Shown here in pieces: positions 39,213-48,672 of a stretch of 64,000 nucleotides of DNA. Location: assembly GCA_964585225.1 (NCBI GenBank), contig CAZPCZ010000001.1:1-64000 (forward strand). The letters run 5' to 3'. A program made the translations under genes and the position numbers. Below the pieces are notes generated by a model. It worked only from the letters and a program-made list of their open reading frames with translations, made no database searches and was not told where the DNA came from. This stretch comes from CAZPCZ01 sp964585225. Its GTDB lineage: Bacteria > Patescibacteriota > Patescibacteriia > JACPHY01. Position 1 is the first letter of the stretch. Every line of letters starts with the position of its first letter.

Positions 39213-41533
39213 ACGCCTTCCGATGCCATCATCGTCGTGTAGAGCGTCGCGTACCGCGCGGTGACTCGATCGGCACCGTACTCCTGGACCACCCGCTCTC
39301 GCGTGTGCAGTCCCATTGTTTGCGTCCCAGCATCTCCTACGGTGATCGCTGCAATGGCGCGTGCGAAACCCCCGACATCATCAGGATCAACCAGGATACC
39401 CTCGACGTCTGGCCGGATGAGCGCACGCACCGGTGGGATGTTCGACCCAATGATCGGGAGCCCGCATCCCATTGCCTCGAGAACCGCGTTCGGCATCCCC
39501 TCGGATCGTGACGCAATCACGAAGACATCCGCGGCGTGGTAGTACGGGAGGACATCCTCCACGACACCGGTGAATCGTACGCGCCGCGCAACGCCACGCT
39601 GCACGCGGTACCGCTCCAGCGCAACTCGCTCCGGACCGTCTCCGACAAGGAGGAGCACGACGTCCTCCGACAGCATTGCGATGGCATCAATGAGCGTCGT
39701 GAGGTTCTTCTGTGCGTGGAGACGGCCAACGGAGAGGACGAGGCGCGACGTCGCATGATCACTCCCGAGGACCGCTCGCCGTGCACGATCCCGTTCTGTC
39801 GCACTCGGTGGTGCAAAGCGGTCCGTGCGGACGCTGTTCGGGATGTGTGCGATCGGCGCGCATCCCACTGCGCGCATCTCCGCAGCCGTCTCATCGCTGA
39901 CACCAACGAACTGATCAATGCCGTGCCGGAGGAGCGTCACGCCACGCCTCCCGAATTGCCGATGGAGCTCCCCCACATCACCGTACAGTCCGCTACACGC
40001 GTTCTTCGCGATCACGCGCTTGCTCGGCAGCAGGTGACGCGCAATGCTCGCGACGAGGCCCGATGTCTGGAGCTGGTGTGCGTGGATGACATCGTACCGC
40101 TTCCGAAGGACGAGGAGAAGCGCGACCGCCCCAATGAGATATGCCGCCGCATTCCAACGACGCCACCCGCGAATGAAGGGAATGCGGTACATGCGAAACC
40201 CCCACCGCGTTCCGATGAACGGAAGCCGCTCCTGACGCATGGTGTCCGTACGAACGCTCGTGATAAAGAAGCTCCGGTACCCCATCGTACGGAGTCGCTC
40301 CGCGAGTTGGAGCGCTTGCCGCTCCATGCCTCCGAGCGAATCGAGGAACGTGAGGAGGTGAACGATGCGCGGACGCATGAGCTGCGTGGAGAGTGACGCA
40401 CACTGCTCCACGACGCGCTCGATCACGTACTGCTCCGCGACGAGCATCCGCGCACGCTCCCCCATCCGCCTTCGTTCATCCGGATGCGCGAGGAACCACT
40501 GGAGTCCCGCGGCGATCGCATCCGGTGACTGGGGATCCACGAGGATGCCGGTTCCACCGCGCAGGAACGGCTGACCTGCCTCGCGCACGGCGTCCGGAAC
40601 GAGATCGGGATTCCCACCCGCATCACTCAAGAGGAGCGCGCAGCCGTTCGCCATCGCCTCGAGTGCGGCGTTCGAGAGGCCCTCGGTGCGCGAGGGGAGG
40701 ACGAAGAGGTCTGCTTCCGCGAGTGCCGGCGCAGTATCCGCAACCGCTCCGTGGAACGTCACACGATTGGCAATGCCGAGATCCGCGACGCGCCGCTCGA
40801 GTTCCGCACGCTCCGGGCCGTCACCGACGATCGCGAGTGTGATGCATGCACGCTCCGCCGACGTGAGGCGCGCCATCGCCCCGAGGAGCGCCGCGACGTT
40901 CTTCTTCGGTGTGAGGGTTCCGACGAACGCCGCGCGGAGCTCCGTCGAGGTCGAACGAGTTGATTGATCTATGGGAAGCTCGACGCCGTTCGGAATGTCC
41001 GTGATCCGCTCTGCGGGAACACCAACGCGGAGGAGATCGCGGTGCACTGCACGGCTCGTCGCGACGAACCGATCGACGTGACGGAGGAGGAAGCGGCGTG
41101 CGAACGCGCCGTACCAGTGCGTCTGCTGGAGGACGTCGAGGTCAAACCGCTCGCCGCTGTTCCCGATCTTCACCATGATCGGCTTCCCTCGCCACCGCAC
41201 GGCGACACCTGCTACGAACGCGGGCCAGAGTGCCTGGTGCGCATGGATGACGTCGAACGACCTCGCCCGTCTCCACACGCGCCAACCGAGGAGGACGGGC
41301 GCGAGGAACCCGAATCCCATGCGCACGCGACCGATGCGCGCGATGGGGTACGCGACACGCTCCACGGTGACACCGCCGTACGCCTCATGGGTCGCCACAC
41401 CACGCTCCGGACGCACGGTGAGTACGGTGACGGCATCCCCGCGCGCGGTGAGCGCGCGGGCGAGGAGCTCGCACTGCCGTTCCGCTCCACCGATCGTGGG
41501 ACGGAACTGCCCGATGACCATAAGGATCTTCAT
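39209..41533 (-). CDS. Tandem fusion of two complete GT4 glycosyltransferases
   Basis: A 774-residue protein made of two full GT-B enzymes with no linker. The first (1-385) has MVIGQFRPTIGGAERQCE, FVGTLTPKKNVAALL, LAIVGDGPERAELE and EGLSNAALEAMANG with the ExxxxxxxE pair 284/292. The second starts at Met386 (ATG 40378) with VHLLTFLDSLGGMERQALQL and has LSVGRLHAQKNLTTLIDA, LLVGDGPERVALE and EGMPNAVLEAMGCG. Both keep their donor-site residues, so both may be active and add two sugars in a row. There is no stop or shift at the join and no strong ribosome site before the internal ATG. ATG at 41533 overlaps the upstream FkbM stop (ATGA). Confidence 0.95.
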   Translation of the reverse strand: MKILMVIGQFRPTIGGAERQCELLARALTARGDAVTVLTVRPERGVATHEAYGGVTVERVAYPIARIGRVRMGFGFLAPVLLGWRVWRRARSFDVIHAHQALWPAFVAGVAVRWRGKPIMVKIGNSGERFDLDVLQQTHWYGAFARRFLLRHVDRFVATSRAVHRDLLRVGVPAERITDIPNGVELPIDQSTRSTSTELRAAFVGTLTPKKNVAALLGAMARLTSAERACITLAIVGDGPERAELERRVADLGIANRVTFHGAVADTAPALAEADLFVLPSRTEGLSNAALEAMANGCALLLSDAGGNPDLVPDAVREAGQPFLRGGTGILVDPQSPDAIAAGLQWFLAHPDERRRMGERARMLVAEQYVIERVVEQCASLSTQLMRPRIVHLLTFLDSLGGMERQALQLAERLRTMGYRSFFITSVRTDTMRQERLPFIGTRWGFRMYRIPFIRGWRRWNAAAYLIGAVALLLVLRKRYDVIHAHQLQTSGLVASIARHLLPSKRVIAKNACSGLYGDVGELHRQFGRRGVTLLRHGIDQFVGVSDETAAEMRAVGCAPIAHIPNSVRTDRFAPPSATERDRARRAVLGSDHATSRLVLSVGRLHAQKNLTTLIDAIAMLSEDVVLLLVGDGPERVALERYRVQRGVARRVRFTGVVEDVLPYYHAADVFVIASRSEGMPNAVLEAMGCGLPIIGSNIPPVRALIRPDVEGILVDPDDVGGFARAIAAITVGDAGTQTMGLHTRERVVQEYGADRVTARYATLYTTMMASEGV

Positions 41534-42504
41534 GCACGATCGAGGAGTACGGTCCGCACTCCGCCGAGGTCGCAGATGACGCGCTCCGCATCTTCAGCGC
41601 GGACCTCTCGATACAGGCCGCGGGTTGCTCCGTCGGTACGTATGGTCTGCTCGGGTTTGTACCCGAGGGCGTGGAGTGACGTCTTGCGCTCATCTGATGA
41701 TGCGAGTACTGCCGCGTGGTACCCCAGCGCGAACAGTGCACGGAGCTGCGTGCGCATGGAGTGCGCCGCGTCGTCGTACGCACGGAAGTGCGTCTCGAAG
41801 AGGATCATGCCGCAGAATGCATCGGCGCGGACGGCCCGCACGATGCCCTCGAAGACCTCCACCTCATGCCCCTCGATATCCATGCGGACGAGATCCACCG
41901 GTCGCTTGTCGGAGAGGAACGTGCGAACATCGAACGTAGGGACCTCAATGGTGCGGCCGCTCATGCGGGCAACGGTCGTCCCGGTACGATGGGACGTGGG
42001 GTGGAGCGTGTGGACGTTCGAAAGCTCGGAGAGATGGAACGTCGCGGTCCCATCGCGGTTCGAGATGGCGCACGCCTCGATCGCGACGCGATCGGCGATG
42101 CTGTTCAATGCAACGTTCCGACGGAGGAACGTGATGTTCTCCGGTGCGGGCTCACATGCGTACACGAACCCGGTCGAACCCATGAGACGGGCCTCCATGA
42201 CCACGTAGTACCCGATATTCGCTCCGCAATCCCAGACCACCATGCCTGGTCGGAGGACGCGCTGGAGGATCCACCGGTGCTCGAGTTCGCGCTTACCGAA
42301 AATTGCGAGCGTCTTTGCAATGCCGGGATCCGCGAGATCGAGATCGAGCTCGAAATCGAAGACCCGCCGTCGAAGCACGGGCTGCTGACGAACGTATCGC
42401 GTCCAGAGGTACTGAACAGCGTTCGCGGTATGACGGGGTCCCTCGGAGAGCTTGAAGTCCGTCCAGAGCGCTGTCACCGATCGAAGGTGCATAGGGGAAA
42501 TCAC
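41530..42504 (-). CDS. FkbM family methyltransferase
   Basis: A 324-residue protein. VLRPGMVVWDCGANIGYYVVM is motif I (near residue 90), VYACEPAPENITFLRRNV motif II, and VDLVRMDIEGHEVEVFEGIV the FkbM hallmark. The N-terminal part (about 1-75) is longer than in the other FkbM protein here. The start is GTG at 42504, overlapping the upstream stop (GTGA), with ATG at 42492 as an alternative. It is one of two consecutive FkbM genes, suggesting two different methylation sites on the glycan. Confidence 0.9.
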   Translation of the reverse strand: MISPMHLRSVTALWTDFKLSEGPRHTANAVQYLWTRYVRQQPVLRRRVFDFELDLDLADPGIAKTLAIFGKRELEHRWILQRVLRPGMVVWDCGANIGYYVVMEARLMGSTGFVYACEPAPENITFLRRNVALNSIADRVAIEACAISNRDGTATFHLSELSNVHTLHPTSHRTGTTVARMSGRTIEVPTFDVRTFLSDKRPVDLVRMDIEGHEVEVFEGIVRAVRADAFCGMILFETHFRAYDDAAHSMRTQLRALFALGYHAAVLASSDERKTSLHALGYKPEQTIRTDGATRGLYREVRAEDAERVICDLGGVRTVLLDRA

Positions 42505-43340
42505 GATACTCGCGGGTGGAGGACCACCTCATCCTGTCCGAGCGACGCGACCGCGCGACCCGCAGGATCGCGGACATCATAGCCGAGCGCATCAATCTCC
42601 GCGGCGAGCACCTCGACGGAATCGCCGAGGAGCGGGAGGTGCTTCGGGTGTACACTCAAAAAAATACGGGGACGCGCACGCATGAACGTGGCACGACCGC
42701 CGCGGAACACACGGAGCTCCGCACCCTCGACATCAATCTTGATGACGTCAGGGGTGATGCCGCGCGCGGCGCAGAACGCATCGAGCGTCACCTGCGGCCG
42801 CGTGGTCGCATGGTAGCGATCCGCGTTCGTACGCACCGCCCGTGCGTTCATGCCGACCACGTCCTGCTGTTCATAGAACTCCACTGCATCCGCATCGCAC
42901 TCACCCACCAACGTGGGTACCACCGTGATGTTTGCACAGCCATTCAGCGCGGCATGTCGTTCCAACGCCGCGCGATTTGCAGCGGCGGGCTCGAAGGCGT
43001 AGCAGTGACCACCGGGAGCGAGCACGCGACTCGCAGGGAGCGCGTAGAGTCCGATGTGCGCGCCGATGTCGAAGACGACGTGCGCATCGCGGCACGCCGC
43101 GACCCACGCAGCGAACCCGGCATTCTTCCCGCTCCCCCACGCGGCGTAATCGAGCGACCCCACCGCGAGCTCGGGAACGATACGGAATGTTCCAGATGTT
43201 CCGATGCGCACCGGCACGCCGCGTGGGTACGCGCGCGCGAGCGCCCACCTGACGGCAGCGCGCGCCGCTCGGATTGGCGCAGCGTCCGGCGGGAGATACC
43301 GGCGACGGATTGTTTGGGCGAGGTGAACTGCGGGAATCAT
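42501..43340 (-). CDS. FkbM family methyltransferase
   Basis: A 279-residue protein. AHVVFDIGAHIGLYALPAS is motif I, CYAFEPAAANRAALERH motif II and DVIKIDVEGAELRVFRGG the FkbM hallmark (DVEG form). Sequence identity to the neighbouring FkbM gene is limited to these motifs, so it is not a recent copy. ATG at 43340 overlaps the GT4 stop (ATGA). Likely O-methylation of a sugar. Confidence 0.92.
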   Translation of the reverse strand: MIPAVHLAQTIRRRYLPPDAAPIRAARAAVRWALARAYPRGVPVRIGTSGTFRIVPELAVGSLDYAAWGSGKNAGFAAWVAACRDAHVVFDIGAHIGLYALPASRVLAPGGHCYAFEPAAANRAALERHAALNGCANITVVPTLVGECDADAVEFYEQQDVVGMNARAVRTNADRYHATTRPQVTLDAFCAARGITPDVIKIDVEGAELRVFRGGRATFMRARPRIFLSVHPKHLPLLGDSVEVLAAEIDALGYDVRDPAGRAVASLGQDEVVLHPRVS

Positions 43341-44536
43341 ACGGGCACTCGAGCCAGCACGCGCTCGTACACGGCCGCGACGCGCGTCGCGTGCACCGCG
43401 GGATCGAACATCCCGGTTGCCACGGTCGCCCGGCCGCCAGCGCGGAGCCGCGCAGCAAGCTCCGGGTCGCGGAGTACGCGCGCGAGCGCGGTGGCAAACG
43501 CTTCGGCATCACCAAACGCGGCGAGGCGGCCATTCACCTCATCTTGTACAATCTCGGGAATCCCGCCGACCCGCGTCGCCACGACCGGTGTCCCGACTCC
43601 CATCGCCTCCACGATGACGCGGCCGAAGGTCTCTGTCTCTGACGGTACCGCGAGGACGTCGCACCCGGCAATGATCGCGCGGGCGCGCTCGTGGTATCCC
43701 ACAAAACGCACCGCGTCCGCGATCCCGATCGTCTGTACGCGTGTAGCGATCTGCGCGCGCAGTGGACCATCACCCACGAGCAGGAGCGCGACGTTTGGGA
43801 TCCAATGTCGGAGGAGCGCAAACGCATCGAGGAGGAACGCGTGCCCCTTTCCGGATGTGAAGTGCGCGATGCACCCAATGACCGGCGCGCTCGCTGGGAT
43901 CCCCCATGCCGCGCGCACGTCCACCAGCGCCACCGGGTCGCACGCGACGGGATTCGGGATGACGGTGACGCGATCCGCGGCAACGACGCCGCTTGCGACC
44001 CACCAATCACGCGCGTACGCCGAATTCGCGATCGCGTGCGTGATCCCATTCCGCAACCACGCCGCGAGTGCAGGCGGAATTGCTCCCGTACGTACCGATC
44101 GGAGGTGCGCGACGACCGGGATGCCGATCGCGCGCGCCGCGCGGATCGCGTACGCATCACGAACCGGATGGTTATTCGTGTGGAGGAGCGCGGCACCGTG
44201 CGCACGGAGGAGGCGCGTGAGTGCGCGAACTGCGGTCGCGTGTGCGATCGCCTCCGCGCGTAGTGCGAGCATCGGCGCGACGCGACGCGCGAGGGCGAGT
44301 GCTCGAACAGTTCCGCTCCGCACCACCGCAGACGAAGCGGTCGAGTAGACGGGGTCGCGGAAAAGCGCAACGGGAATACCGGCCGCACGCATCCGATCGA
44401 GCGCGGGAACGGCGTTCGCCGCGATGACAACCGGCGCGTACCGCGCGCGATCGAGGTGCATCACGAGTGAAGCGATGCTCTCGAAGGAGCCGCCTCCCGA
44501 ACTCCCGTGGTCGAGGAAACAAATGGTGCTTGCCAT
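43337..44536 (-). CDS. GT4 glycosyltransferase
   Basis: A 399-residue GT-B enzyme. The Gly-rich DHGSSGGGSFESIASLV near residue 9 is the N-terminal acceptor loop; LLHTNNHPVRDAYAIRAA and VIPNPV mark the end of the first domain. The second has IGCIAHFTSGKGHAFLLDA, LLVGDGPLRAQI and ETETFGRVIVEAMGVGTPVV, with the ExxxxxxxE donor pair. ATG at 44536 lies 76 bases inside the end of the upstream gene, a longer overlap than elsewhere in this locus. The protein is unusually rich in Ala and Val. Donor sugar unknown. Confidence 0.92.
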   Translation of the reverse strand: MASTICFLDHGSSGGGSFESIASLVMHLDRARYAPVVIAANAVPALDRMRAAGIPVALFRDPVYSTASSAVVRSGTVRALALARRVAPMLALRAEAIAHATAVRALTRLLRAHGAALLHTNNHPVRDAYAIRAARAIGIPVVAHLRSVRTGAIPPALAAWLRNGITHAIANSAYARDWWVASGVVAADRVTVIPNPVACDPVALVDVRAAWGIPASAPVIGCIAHFTSGKGHAFLLDAFALLRHWIPNVALLLVGDGPLRAQIATRVQTIGIADAVRFVGYHERARAIIAGCDVLAVPSETETFGRVIVEAMGVGTPVVATRVGGIPEIVQDEVNGRLAAFGDAEAFATALARVLRDPELAARLRAGGRATVATGMFDPAVHATRVAAVYERVLARVPV

Positions 44537-45624
44537 GTGGCAAGGTTCACGAAGCGTTCACAAAACTCCGCGTGGCCCTCCGGTGAGCAGAGCGCGCGAC
44601 GGTAGGCCTCTTGCGCGCGCGTGGCGACGCCGACCATCCGAACTGGATCGTGGAGCACCGTCGCGACGCGCTCATCGAGATCGGAAAAATCCCACGCGAA
44701 CGGAATGTACGTCTCCTCGGGAATCCAGAGGTTCGGCCACGTCTCGACGTGCGCCATGTCCTGCTTCAATGTCGCCGCACCGCAGATGATCGCTTCGAAA
44801 TCCCGAAGGGTGATCTCGCCGAGCCCGAAGGGCGACACGACTGCCCGCGCACGCTGCATTTCCGAAAAAAACTCGCGTCGTGACACCTTGTCCGTTCGCA
44901 GGTACCACGCGAGCCGTTTGGACAATTCGCTCCGCGAGTGCGCGACGGATCGCCGGTGATGATGGGTCCCGATACGACAGCTGAGGAATATGCTCCTTGG
45001 AGTTCCCGGGGATGTCCACTCGTGCGGGTACCACCGAGGAACCGCGCCGCCAGCATGGTACCAGAACCGATGGAGCTGCGGCCCGAACAATCCGTAGTGC
45101 GCGAGTCCCGAATGCCAACTCGCAGTGACCTTCTCCAGATCCGCAATCGATGGAATGAGGTTGAGATGCTCCTCATCCGGGGTCTCGCGGACGTCGAACG
45201 ATCGCGCGTAGTAATCGGTGAACACCCGAGCACCGATGTACTGCTGCCGATAACGCATTCGATCACGGAGCACTTGGCCTTTACAGTACCGATCGACGTA
45301 CGGGAGGACGGCGAACTGCGCCGTACCCGTGCTATCGGTGATGTCGAACCAGATGATCCTCGACACGCGGCTCCGGATACATCCGAGGAACGACGTCACG
45401 GACGACGTCCCACGCTCGCTCCACCAGGACATGAAGAACCGACTACTCACGCAGAGCACGTCCCAATCCCTCCCCGCGACCGCTGCATCCGTCGTAAAGG
45501 TCAACGCAACGCCGCGCTCCCGCAGCCCGCGCGCATGATAGTGGAGCGGAAACAAAAATGCCGCACCGTTCTGACTGTACATTCGCTCGTGGAGTACGCA
45601 AACGCGTCGCATAATTGCCGCCAT
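44461..45624 (-). CDS. Glycosyltransferase-like protein, family uncertain
   Basis: A 387-residue soluble protein. The N-terminal half has CVLHERMYSQNGAAFLFP and FDITDSTGTAQFAVLPYVD; the C-terminal half has SRREFFSEMQRARAVVSP-FGLGEITLRDFEAII and CGAATLKQDMAHVETWPN, a block seen in GT-B-like proteins of glycan clusters (exostosin or Glyco_trans_1-like). It has several Trp and Tyr residues and Arg/His-rich stretches. Likely a transferase, but I see no complete donor motif. ATG at 45624 and 45612 are both possible. Its end overlaps the next GT4 gene by 76 bases, so ending of one and start of the other are linked. Confidence 0.75.
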   Translation of the reverse strand: MAAIMRRVCVLHERMYSQNGAAFLFPLHYHARGLRERGVALTFTTDAAVAGRDWDVLCVSSRFFMSWWSERGTSSVTSFLGCIRSRVSRIIWFDITDSTGTAQFAVLPYVDRYCKGQVLRDRMRYRQQYIGARVFTDYYARSFDVRETPDEEHLNLIPSIADLEKVTASWHSGLAHYGLFGPQLHRFWYHAGGAVPRWYPHEWTSPGTPRSIFLSCRIGTHHHRRSVAHSRSELSKRLAWYLRTDKVSRREFFSEMQRARAVVSPFGLGEITLRDFEAIICGAATLKQDMAHVETWPNLWIPEETYIPFAWDFSDLDERVATVLHDPVRMVGVATRAQEAYRRALCSPEGHAEFCERFVNLATWQAPFVSSTTGVREAAPSRASLHS

Positions 45625-45627
45625 GGA

Positions 45628-47247
45628 CTACCCCAACGAGGCGAGCGACTGGCCATGCACCCGCTCGAGGACCTCTCGCGCAATACATGAACTCGGATTG
45701 CGATGATCGCGAGCGAAACGGATGTACTCGCGGTACGGGTACATCGCGTAGAAGTACGCGTACTTCTGCCAGTACATGAGGTACTGGCGTCGAAAGGCGT
45801 CTCCGGTACTCCCGAAAGGACGGAGTGCCTCGCTGAGGAGGTGCACCGTCCATGGCGGCGTGTACCGGCGGAATGGTGTTTGGAACACGCCGGACGGATC
45901 GTGCGTGCGCAGATACTCGAGGTAGAGCGATTGCCGAAACTTCGCATCAAATAGCACACGCGACCAGAAGGCGAGGTACGCATCGTCCCACAGTGGCAGC
46001 TCCCACGGGAGTCCGAAGAAATCGTACACTCGCTGTCCGGGGATCACAAGCTCGCACTGTCGCGCGCGCCACTCCCACTCCTCGTACCGTTTCATGGCTT
46101 CCTCGCGCTCCATACGCTCGGGAATTGCTTCCACGAAGGAACGCCGTACGCGCTCGCGCATCTCCGCATCGTGTTCCGGTGTCCGGAGTTGTGTCCAGAG
46201 CGAGTGGTGCTTCGCGAGGATCGCGTCGAGCCACATGCGGCGATCGATGAACGCACCCGCGAGCGAGGTCGGGACGTGCCCCCCGCTGATGAAGTCGCCG
46301 GTCTGCCCATTGATGACCACCGTATCACGTGGGAGCGCGTGCCGACGCGCGAGATCGCAGAATGCATAGAAATCCGTCATCGTCGGGCTGACCGAGAGTT
46401 GGTGCACGAACGAGTAGTATCGTTCGCGCTCGTCGGTGCGGTACATCGCTCGTCCGAACGCACGCGTGTACGGCACGAACGTCCATGGCACGCCGAGGCG
46501 TTCCGCAATAACCCGCGCAGCAGCCGCTTCACAATTCCCCGGGATGCCGTACGAGAATGCGCGGATCGCATCGTACCCGAGGTGCTTCAGCGTGGTAATG
46601 ACGAGCCGAGAATCGTACCCACCGCTCAATGGGATGAGGGCCGTTCGACCATCGAGGCGCCCGATGAGCCGCCGGAAGATGCCCTCGGTCACCGCGTGGA
46701 GTTCCTCGATGGCGTCGCGAGGGGATGCGGTGGAGCTCACTGGATCATAGAAGCGGTAGTACTCGTGGACATGGGTGCGACCGACGCGATCGCGAACGAG
46801 GAACTCACCACCACGGAGCTGACGGATGCCTTCGAACAACGTCTCGCCATTGGTCACGTACCCCGCCATCGCGAACTCGAGGAACGCACCGGCGTTGTGC
46901 ACGTCTTGGTCCATTCGCAGCGCCTGCGCATCCCCTGAAATACGAAGATCGTCGCGATCGATCCGATAGGAGAGCGGGTAGCTCTTGATCTTGTCCACGC
47001 TCGCGAGGGCACCACCGCCCCGGTCCTCCACGATGAGCGCGAAGTTCCCGTGGAGCGCGCGGAGTGCGTCGCGCAGCTCTGCGGCGTCACGGAGCAACCC
47101 ATCGGAGAGCACGGCCGCGCACAGGACTTCGATCGGATCACCAGCGACGCCGTGGAGGTTCCCGATGAGTCGAATACGAACACCATCCCGCTCCACCATG
47201 CGGAGCGGGAACGCGGTCGGGAACGAGAGGACTGCGACGGGAACCAT
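45628..47247 (-). CDS. Asparagine-synthetase-like protein lacking the glutaminase cysteine
   Basis: A 539-residue protein. The synthetase domain is clear: LSGGYDSRLVITTLKHLGY (ATP PP-loop, 207-225) and INGQTGDFISGGH. The N-terminal part (about 1-170) keeps the glutaminase-like fold, with HGNFALIVEDRGG, but begins MVPVAVLSF: the catalytic Cys2 of AsnB is absent and no upstream start supplies it. Such proteins must use free ammonia, another amine donor, or have left amidation altogether. Its place among glycosyltransferases suggests amidation of a sugar carboxylate (inference). The start follows the GT39-like stop by six bases. Confidence 0.85.
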   Translation of the reverse strand: MVPVAVLSFPTAFPLRMVERDGVRIRLIGNLHGVAGDPIEVLCAAVLSDGLLRDAAELRDALRALHGNFALIVEDRGGGALASVDKIKSYPLSYRIDRDDLRISGDAQALRMDQDVHNAGAFLEFAMAGYVTNGETLFEGIRQLRGGEFLVRDRVGRTHVHEYYRFYDPVSSTASPRDAIEELHAVTEGIFRRLIGRLDGRTALIPLSGGYDSRLVITTLKHLGYDAIRAFSYGIPGNCEAAAARVIAERLGVPWTFVPYTRAFGRAMYRTDERERYYSFVHQLSVSPTMTDFYAFCDLARRHALPRDTVVINGQTGDFISGGHVPTSLAGAFIDRRMWLDAILAKHHSLWTQLRTPEHDAEMRERVRRSFVEAIPERMEREEAMKRYEEWEWRARQCELVIPGQRVYDFFGLPWELPLWDDAYLAFWSRVLFDAKFRQSLYLEYLRTHDPSGVFQTPFRRYTPPWTVHLLSEALRPFGSTGDAFRRQYLMYWQKYAYFYAMYPYREYIRFARDHRNPSSCIAREVLERVHGQSLASLG

Positions 47248-47253
47248 ACACGT

Positions 47254-48648
47254 TCATGGTGCGATTGCGGTGTTCCGTCGAAACCGATAGCGTTCCCAGA
47301 GGTACGCTACTCCGTACCCGCCGAGGACGTAGAAGATCGGGAAGATCATGGTCCGATACCGCGCCTGTGCCGCTGCGCCGGACACCGCAACGGTGTACGC
47401 GATGGTGAGGAGGAAGAGCGCGAGGATCCACCGGAATTCCCGACGGCGGATGAAGACCACCGCAGCAACGGCTGCAGCACCGTACAAGAGCAGGAGGTGG
47501 AGTTTCGCGAGTGCGTAGATGCCGATGTAGCCCAACCGCCCCTCAGACCACAGGCGCGGCAGCAGCGCACGGTTCCCATGGCTTTCCTGGACTGCCGCCT
47601 GGAGTGCGTCCGCCGTTGCGCGACTGAATAGTACGTACGGCGGGAAGGTCCCGAAGAAGAACCCCGGCATAGCGCGGAGCGTGACGATCGCGAAGTCAAT
47701 CGGGGAACCGAGGATCACTCGGGCCACCGCTCGTCCACCCTCCCGCTCCACCGCCACTTCACCACGTGCGATGAGTTCTGGCGGAAAGTACCGCTCCGCG
47801 AGTTGTGCCCGCGCTGCGGGCCGTGAGATACCCTGCTGGTGCATGAGGAGGTAGGCGGCGTTCTGCTGCAGCGTCGTCGCTCCGCTCGCGAACACGCTGC
47901 CGCCGACTGCGATGGCATTCCGTACTTTCCATCCCCCGAAGAACACCACGATGACGAGCGCGAACACTCCGAACATGCGCACCTTCGCCGCAGGAGACAA
48001 CTTGACGGATCTCCAAAGGAAGGCCGCGAGGAACACCGCGAGCGGTACCCAGAGCAGGAATGGCGCGATCTTCGTCATCATCGCACATCCAAGGAAGACC
48101 GTACCCAAGAAGAGGTGGCGATCCGCCGCTCCCCCTCGGAGGAACCGCACGAAGAACAGGAGCCACAGCGACATAAACAATCCGAGGAGCGTATCGGGAA
48201 TGTTGTAGTGGTTCGCAAAGTAGAATGCGGTACCATCGAGCGCAGCGAACAGCGCGGCAGCATTCGCTGCACGCGCACTGAAGAGCGCCCCAATGCGCCA
48301 ACTCACCACGATGACCCCAATGTTCGCCAGCATGAGCAGGATGCGCATCGGCTCATGCGCGGCGCTCCCAATTCCGAACACCCGGTAGCTCGCCGCGTAG
48401 AGCAACGGGTACAGTGGTGGTTGCGTTCCGGTGGGAAGGAGGCGTCCCGCCGCATCGCGCGCACCGACCGAGTACACGCCCTCGCGGACGAGGTGTTCCG
48501 CGATGCTCGAGTACTGCGTGTCCTCACTATCCGCGATGGCAGGGAAGTTCCGGAGGATGTGCGCGTACGCCACACCGTGGACCACGACGACGGCGCCAAT
48601 GAGGAGGATGATGAATCGGTTGCGACGGTACGCAGCGCGGATACTCAT
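47254..48648 (-). CDS. GT39-like membrane glycosyltransferase
   Basis: A 464-residue protein with about eleven membrane segments. The first outer loop reads AIADSEDTQYSSIAEHLV, with a Glu-Asp pair in the usual GT-C acidic position; GTQPPLYPLLYAASYRVFG follows. It is a paralogue of 30149-31564 (FFGGWKVRN, FGTxPPYxLF and LWSEGRxxYI are shared). GT-C enzymes of this type use polyprenyl-phosphate sugars as donors at the outer face. The two paralogues lie 16 kb apart in the same orientation, so they probably attach different sugars or act on different units. Confidence 0.9.
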   Translation of the reverse strand: MSIRAAYRRNRFIILLIGAVVVVHGVAYAHILRNFPAIADSEDTQYSSIAEHLVREGVYSVGARDAAGRLLPTGTQPPLYPLLYAASYRVFGIGSAAHEPMRILLMLANIGVIVVSWRIGALFSARAANAAALFAALDGTAFYFANHYNIPDTLLGLFMSLWLLFFVRFLRGGAADRHLFLGTVFLGCAMMTKIAPFLLWVPLAVFLAAFLWRSVKLSPAAKVRMFGVFALVIVVFFGGWKVRNAIAVGGSVFASGATTLQQNAAYLLMHQQGISRPAARAQLAERYFPPELIARGEVAVEREGGRAVARVILGSPIDFAIVTLRAMPGFFFGTFPPYVLFSRATADALQAAVQESHGNRALLPRLWSEGRLGYIGIYALAKLHLLLLYGAAAVAAVVFIRRREFRWILALFLLTIAYTVAVSGAAAQARYRTMIFPIFYVLGGYGVAYLWERYRFRRNTAIAP

Positions 48649-48672
48649 ACAACCCGTGCATGTCGAGTGCGC

